From: Actinomycetota bacterium
Lineage (GTDB): Bacteria; Actinomycetota; Thermoleophilia; Gaiellales; Gaiellaceae
Direction of reading: 5' to 3'
Assembly: GCA_003162235.1 (NCBI GenBank)
Contig: PMMN01000017.1
Location: 18,149 to 28,682 of the forward strand
Length of the DNA stretch: 10,534 nt
The notes below the pieces were generated by a model that was not told the origin of the DNA, ran no database searches, and was given only the letters and a program-made list of their open reading frames with translations. A program made the position numbers and the translations under genes. How positions within the stretch are numbered: the stretch's first letter is position 1; each line of letters starts with the position of its first letter. Below, in pieces: positions 6,420 to 10,534 of the stretch.

Positions 6420-8060
6420 TCAGCTGCTCGACGGGATGGTGATCGGGATCGGCTGCCAATCGGGCTGATCGCTGGCGCCGAGGCCTGTGTCGAGTTGACT
6501 ACGCACCGTACCGTCGGAGTTCATGACGAAGAGCTGCGCTGGTTGTTCGGCGGCCTGCTCGGAAAAAACGATCTGGGTGCCGTCCGGAGACCAGGCGAGC
6601 ATGGAATTGAGGCCCGAACTGATCGGCACCAGGTTACGTCCGTCCGCCTCGGCCACAGCGATCGACTGGTCGCAGTCGAAGCCGAGGTATTCCCCGCTCG
6701 GCGACCACGTGGGGGACGAAGCTCCGCTCGAGCCGCATTCCAGCCGTAGTCGCATGAGGGACCTCCCCGCCGGGCCCACAACAAAGATGTCCCGAGTGCC
6801 TGATCTCTCCGTCGCGACGAAGGCGATCCTGTTTCCGTCGGGCGACCAGTCGGGATCGGACACGCTTTCGTAGTCCGCGGGATCGAGGCCGGAAGAAACA
6901 CTTTGACGTGCGCTTCCATCCGAGCTGGCGACAACCAGATCGGGCCAGGAACTGACGACGATCAGGCTGCCGTCCGGGTTCCAGGCAGGATCGGAGCCTT
7001 TCAGACCGATCGGGTGCAGATCGTTACCGTCGGCGTTTACCACGTAGACAAAGCCGTCGCGCGAGAAGGCGAGCTGCGTGCCGTTGGGCGACCACTGCGG
7101 ACTTGCGTCCAGCCGTGGGCGGAGCAGCTGCTTCCTATGCTTACCGCCGAGATCGACGCGGTAGACGAGTCCATCCCAGCGGCTTGTCTGCTGCGAATAA
7201 ACGAGCGTGTTCGATATCGGCCCCCAGCTCGGCTGCCAGCCCTTGCCGACAAAAAGCTGGGGAGATTTACCGCTCGTTCTCATGGCGTAGACGCCCTTCT
7301 TCGCGCTGAAGGCGATCCAGAGCCCGTTTGGTGACCAGGTGGGCTGGATCTCGTTTACGTTCGTGGTGGCGGTGAGCCGGTGCCGGCCCGATCCGTCTGC
7401 TCGCATCACGTAGATGTCGTTGTTCGCTCCATCGGAGGGCGCGGTCACAAAAACCAGCTTGCGTCCGTCGGGCGACCAGGACGGTTCGCTACCGGACCCG
7501 AGCTGGCGTGTAGCACCGCTTCCAGCATCGACAACCCAGATACTCCCGCTATGGTCGAAGGCGATCTGCCCGCGGTGCGACCAGCTCGGAGCGCCGTCGC
7601 TGAAGTCCGAACGCGCAAGCCGGCGAACGCCGGTGCGATTCACATTGGCGACCCAGAGGTAGCCGTCACGGTAGAAGGCGATCTTCTTTCGATCGGGGGA
7701 CCAGGTGGAGGAGATCGGCTCGCTCGATTGTCCGGACAAGAACCGATGAACGGCACCCCCGTTCGCTCCCATCGTCCAGAGCTCGTACCGGGGCGCGGGC
7801 TGGTTCGCGACGAGCACCGAGAAGAGCACGACTTGACCTCCTGGAGACCAGGCGGGAAATGCTCCCTGCGGCTGGTTTGGCACAAGCCGCCTGAGGCTTG
7901 TCCCGTCCGCGTCCATCGTGTAGATCGAAGGCGTGCCGTTTCGATCGTTGACGAAGGCGATCTGTCCGCTCGACCCCGGAAAGGCGCCTCGCGCCGCGCT
8001 AGAGCCAACCGTGGCCAAAAGGACGGCCGAGGTCAAGACGGCAAGCGCAGTCCGAAACAT
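6420..8060 (-). CDS. Exported TolB/PD40 beta-propeller protein with twelve repeats
   Basis: This is a 546-aa protein with a signal peptide (residues 1-25, MFRTALAVLTSAVLLATVGSSAARG). The rest is a run of PD40/WD40-like beta-propeller repeats of the TolB type. The diagnostic xxWSPDGxxIAF motif or a worn copy occurs twelve times, with its Trp at residues 71, 120, 160, 195, 242, 279, 323, 360, 405, 452, 490 and 535. Each is followed by a strand and a [IL]YVMxADGxxxxxL turn. Spacing is 35-49 residues, so two stacked six-bladed propellers is the simplest reading. There is no TolB N-terminal domain, no extra enzymatic domain and no membrane anchor beyond the signal. If the cell is a monoderm actinobacterium, it is not a Tol-Pal component. 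A general surface or wall-associated binding role is likely, ligand unknown. The ATG at 8060 has a modest GGGAG upstream. The next gene on this strand begins 109 bases beyond its stop. Confidence 0.85.
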   Translation of the reverse strand: MFRTALAVLTSAVLLATVGSSAARGAFPGSSGQIAFVNDRNGTPSIYTMDADGTSLRRLVPNQPQGAFPAWSPGGQVVLFSVLVANQPAPRYELWTMGANGGAVHRFLSGQSSEPISSTWSPDRKKIAFYRDGYLWVANVNRTGVRRLARSDFSDGAPSWSHRGQIAFDHSGSIWVVDAGSGATRQLGSGSEPSWSPDGRKLVFVTAPSDGANNDIYVMRADGSGRHRLTATTNVNEIQPTWSPNGLWIAFSAKKGVYAMRTSGKSPQLFVGKGWQPSWGPISNTLVYSQQTSRWDGLVYRVDLGGKHRKQLLRPRLDASPQWSPNGTQLAFSRDGFVYVVNADGNDLHPIGLKGSDPAWNPDGSLIVVSSWPDLVVASSDGSARQSVSSGLDPADYESVSDPDWSPDGNRIAFVATERSGTRDIFVVGPAGRSLMRLRLECGSSGASSPTWSPSGEYLGFDCDQSIAVAEADGRNLVPISSGLNSMLAWSPDGTQIVFSEQAAEQPAQLFVMNSDGTVRSQLDTGLGASDQPDWQPIPITIPSSS

Positions 8061-8308
8061 GGCTATCTCATTCTCCCAGGTGCCGCAGTTCCCATATTCC
8101 TGGGCGGGTACTCCGAGTCTAGCTCGCTGGGTAACACAGCGCGCCCCGACGCGTGCTCAGCACCGTGGGGCTCGTTCCCGTGGCACGCTCGATTCGATGC
8201 ACGTCACACCGGGAGTAGGTTCGACTTCGCCGACCGGTAGATGCTCGGTTACGACGCCTCCGCCGGCTTTTGGCTCGATCGAGTCTAACGCGCTCATCAG
8301 CGGCGATG

Positions 8309-10171
8309 CTAGGGGTTTTCCTCCTCGACCAGCTCCTCCCAGAGCGAGACGAGCCGATCGACGCGCTCGCGCGTGATGCGATAAGCGCTCAACTTGTCTA
8401 GGTTGGCCCAGTCCTCCGCCAGTTCCCTCTCCAGCGACGTCAGCTGATTCTCGAGGCGCTCGATTTCCTGCTCGAGCCGCTCACGTTCCTTGGCGTCTGG
8501 CGACTTCTTCGGCCGCTCGGAACGGGGCTTGGATGACTTCGCCGCGGCTTCCGGCTTAGCCGGCTCGCGCGCTTGCTCGCGTGCGCGCACGAAGTCGGCC
8601 CAGCGTCCGTCGTAGGAGCGCAGCCCGCCCACCTCGATCGAGAGCGTGCGCTCGGCGACGGCATCCAGCAGTGCGCGATCGTGCGAGACCAGGAGTAGCG
8701 TTCCTTCGAAAGCCTCCAGGGCCGCCTCGAGTGCCTCGCGACTCTCGAGATCTAGATGGTTGGTGGGCTCGTCGAGAACTAGGAAGTTGGCGCCCGAAGC
8801 GACGAGGAGCGCCAGCGCTAGCCGACGCCTCTCCCCTCCCGAGAGCATCCTCACTAGCTTCTCTTGCGCCTCGTAGCCGGAAAAGAGGAAGCGCCCGAGT
8901 AGCTTCTGTGCGTCCTGGCGCGAGAGGCCGGTGGCGGAGCGGGCGCAGTCGATCACGCTACCGCGCTCGTCCAACTCGAGCGTGTGTTGAGAGAAGAAAC
9001 CGAGCTCGACGCCGTGGCCGAGGCGAGCCGTTCCTGCCGCCGGCCGGCGCCGGCCGATCACCGTCTCGATCAGCGATGTCTTGCCCGAGCCGTTCGCCCC
9101 GACAAGAGCGACGTGCTCGTCCCGCTCGATCACCAGCTCGACACCGTCGAGAAGAGTGCGGCCGCCGGCATCCACTCTCAGCCCCTTCGTCTCGAGCACG
9201 GTCCGACCCGAGCGCGCCGGCTTGATGAATTCGAAGCCGAGCGAGCGCCGGGCGCGAGTAGGTGCCTCCACCCTGTCCGCCTCGATTCGCGCGATTTGCT
9301 TCAGCTTCGACTGAGCCTGGCGGTGCTTGGTGCCGTAGCGGAAACGGGCGACGAAGTGCTCCAGGCGCGCGATGTCCTCGGCCTGGCGTGCGGCAACTCT
9401 GGCCGCATGTTGCTCACGCACCGCCCGCTCCTCGCGCCACGCGTGCCAGCGCCCGGAGAAGAAGGTGCCCCGGCAATTCTCGAGCTCGAGCACGCAGTTG
9501 GTCGTGGCCTCCAGGAACCAGCGGTCGTGCGCGACCAGGATGAGCGCGGCATCGAGGCGGCAGAGCTCGCTCTCGAGCCACTCGATGCTGGCGACGTCGA
9601 GATGGTTGGTCGGCTCGTCGAGTAGCAAGAGATCGGCGTCGGCTCCGAGCGCTCGCGCCAGCGAGGCTCTAGTCAGCTCGCCGCCGGAGAAGCTCTCCAG
9701 CGGCCGCTCCAGATCACTGTCCGAAAAACCGAGTCCGCGCGCGGCTGCCTCATAGCGAGTACGCCAGGTATAGCCGCCCGCATGTTCGAGCTTTCCTTGC
9801 ACCCCGCCGTAACGCCTGAGCGTCGCCGGATCGTGCTCGCCCGCCGACATCGCCGCTTCGAGCCCCGCCAACTCCTTCTCGGCCGCAAGTAGATCGCCGC
9901 TTGCCGAAAGCATGTACTCGCGCAGGTCGAGCCCTCGCTCGAGCGGCGGCCGCTGATCGTGCAGCGCTATTCGTGTCCCCTTCTGCAACGCAATTTCGCC
10001 GGCCTGCAGCTCCGTTCTGCCCGCGATCGCTTGCAGAAGCGTCGTCTTGCCGACGCCGTTCGCCCCCGCCAGCGCCATCCTCTCCCCCCGTTCGAGCGAG
10101 AAAGAGACGCCCTCGAAGAGCAGCGTCCCGGCGAACTCCTTGCGCAGACTAGATGCCACCACGACCGGCAT
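8309..10171 (-). CDS. ABC-F family ATPase (ribosome-associated)
   Basis: This is a 620-aa soluble protein with two ATP-binding cassettes and no membrane segments, the ABC-F layout. Members bind the ribosomal E site to rescue stalled translation or protect against antibiotics. Cassette 1: Walker A GANGVGKT (36-43), signature FSGGE (161-165), Walker B LLLLDEP (181-187), switch His in AHD (214-216). Cassette 2: GANGSGKT (358-365), LSGGE (443-447), FLVLDEP (463-469), SHD (496-498). Both catalytic Glu residues are present. Residues about 245-310, with FVARFRYGTKHRQAQSKLKQ, are the inter-domain linker that reaches the P-site tRNA in the family. Residues about 535-560 are Lys/Pro/Ala-rich, and 560-618 form a charged coiled coil as in Uup/YdiF-type C-termini. 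The start ATG (10171) has no clear Shine-Dalgarno, but cassette 1 begins right after it, so little can be missing. I cannot tell a housekeeping member from a resistance member. Confidence 0.93.
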   Translation of the reverse strand: MPVVVASSLRKEFAGTLLFEGVSFSLERGERMALAGANGVGKTTLLQAIAGRTELQAGEIALQKGTRIALHDQRPPLERGLDLREYMLSASGDLLAAEKELAGLEAAMSAGEHDPATLRRYGGVQGKLEHAGGYTWRTRYEAAARGLGFSDSDLERPLESFSGGELTRASLARALGADADLLLLDEPTNHLDVASIEWLESELCRLDAALILVAHDRWFLEATTNCVLELENCRGTFFSGRWHAWREERAVREQHAARVAARQAEDIARLEHFVARFRYGTKHRQAQSKLKQIARIEADRVEAPTRARRSLGFEFIKPARSGRTVLETKGLRVDAGGRTLLDGVELVIERDEHVALVGANGSGKTSLIETVIGRRRPAAGTARLGHGVELGFFSQHTLELDERGSVIDCARSATGLSRQDAQKLLGRFLFSGYEAQEKLVRMLSGGERRRLALALLVASGANFLVLDEPTNHLDLESREALEAALEAFEGTLLLVSHDRALLDAVAERTLSIEVGGLRSYDGRWADFVRAREQAREPAKPEAAAKSSKPRSERPKKSPDAKERERLEQEIERLENQLTSLERELAEDWANLDKLSAYRITRERVDRLVSLWEELVEEENP

Positions 10172-10252
10172 GCGGCCAAGGGTAGCTAGATGCCGTCGCG
10201 GGCCTCGGCGAGCGCTGAGGGTGGAATCGGCGAAGCCGGCGAGCCGGCGATT

Positions 10253-10534
10253 TCACTCCTCGATGTCGACCGGCGTTCCGCGCGGGGTTGTCCGCGCCAG
10301 CCAGCGCACCTGGTCGTTGTCGATCCGGATACACCCATGCGAGCGAGCAGACCCGAGCGGATCGCTGAGGCTTGCCCCGCTGCGCCCATGGATTCCGACG
10401 CGCCCCAATCCTCCATCGAACTTCTTCAGGACGTTGGAGAACGCCGTGAGATGAAGCACCCACGGCCCCACGAACCCGTTCGGATTCGGCTGCGAAATCG
10501 GGTCGTAGATCGCGGCCAGACCAGTCGGAGTCGG
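10253..10534 (-). CDS. L,D-transpeptidase (YkuD domain), C-terminal fragment
   Basis: The final 93 codons of an L,D-transpeptidase run in from beyond the window on the minus strand. These exported enzymes form 3-3 cross-links in peptidoglycan or attach proteins to it. Seen here: TPTG near the window edge (a common YkuD landmark), VLHL, then IHGRSG followed by SARSHGCIRI. The His-x-Gly and S-H-G-C-I-R pairs are the YkuD active site, with the Cys as nucleophile. The end, LARTTPRGTPVDIEE, matches the usual last strand of the domain ('...GTPV.I'). The GTG at 10471 is internal, because TPTG and the adjacent family sequence lie upstream of it in frame. The N-terminal anchor or signal is outside the window. 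Eighty-one bases separate the stop from the ABC-F start on the same strand. Confidence 0.92.
   Translation of the reverse strand, partial: PTPTGLAAIYDPISQPNPNGFVGPWVLHLTAFSNVLKKFDGGLGRVGIHGRSGASLSDPLGSARSHGCIRIDNDQVRWLARTTPRGTPVDIEE

Noticed and set aside
8215..8235. GGTTCGACTTC resembling a tRNA T-arm
   Set aside because: There is no matching acceptor stem, anticodon arm or D-arm around it.
7380..8240. 286-codon open frame on the plus strand opposite the propeller gene
   Set aside because: It is antisense to a clear PD40 propeller with signal peptide. Its translation is rich in Arg/Pro/Gly with no domain, as expected for a shadow of GC-rich coding DNA.
8274..8283. Ten-base palindrome CTCGATCGAG downstream of the ABC-F gene
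   Set aside because: It is short, has no loop and no T-tract, and such GATC palindromes are common in GC-rich DNA. Nothing else was seen in the 8061-8308 gap.
9040..9056. GC-rich GCCGGCCGGCGCCGGCC inverted structure
   Set aside because: It lies inside the ABC-F coding frame, in the segment encoding Arg/Pro/Ala between the two cassette 2 motifs, so it is explained by codon composition.
10227..10248. GCCGGCGAGCCGGC repeat between the L,D-transpeptidase and ABC-F genes as a terminator
   Set aside because: The best stem is about 5 bp with a four-base loop and no T-tract on the minus strand; too weak to call.
10253..10471. Short complete gene starting at the GTG at 10471
   Set aside because: The frame stays open to the window edge and encodes TPTG and further family-like sequence upstream, so this is an internal Val codon of a truncated L,D-transpeptidase.

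Overview
The window is high-GC DNA (roughly 60-65% by eye) with GTG/TTG start candidates, Shine-Dalgarno sites, short intergenic gaps and several large exported proteins whose domain style recalls soil Actinobacteria. The secreted C5-epimerase-like/TIM-barrel protein, the DPTGDGSG repeat protein and the TWxFxxxCxxxxC-type C-terminal domain are most familiar to me from Thermoleophilia (Gaiella/Solirubrobacter-like organisms). That placement comes from remembered family resemblance, not from a search. I saw no mobile element, CRISPR array, rRNA or tRNA.

Layout. Positions 1-201 hold the 3' end of an amino-acid ABC transporter ATPase (+). Positions 325-951 encode an acetate/succinate transporter of the GPR1/FUN34/YaaH (SatP) family (+) with a strong ribosome binding site. 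A perfect 12-bp GC hairpin (1024-1051) separates it from a convergent gene (1073-2737, -) for a secreted protein built of two tandem beta-rich repeats and a Cys-containing C-terminal domain. A gene-free divergent region (about 2738-3188) follows and contains a nested inverted repeat in the probable leader of the minus-strand gene. Positions 3189-3677 (+) encode a 162-aa single-pass membrane protein of unknown function. Its stop codon overlaps, inside one CTAG, the stop of a convergent 878-aa exported protein (3674-6310, -). That protein has a glucuronyl C5-epimerase-like domain followed by an Ig-like module and a TIM-barrel glycosidase-like domain that appears to lack its acid/base motif. Upstream on the same strand are a secreted 12-repeat TolB/PD40 beta-propeller (6420-8060), an ABC-F ATPase (8309-10171) and the 3' end of an L,D-transpeptidase (10253 to the window end).

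How the genes may work together. The left edge is nutrient import. The middle and right are dominated by envelope and exported functions: polysaccharide-epimerase-like, repeat and propeller proteins, a membrane-anchored protein and peptidoglycan cross-linking. ABC-F is a cytosolic ribosome-associated ATPase. The minus-strand genes from 10534 to 3674 are co-oriented but separated by 81-248 bases, so a single operon is not shown. The most unusual item is the epimerase/pseudo-glycosidase fusion paired tail-to-tail with the small membrane protein.
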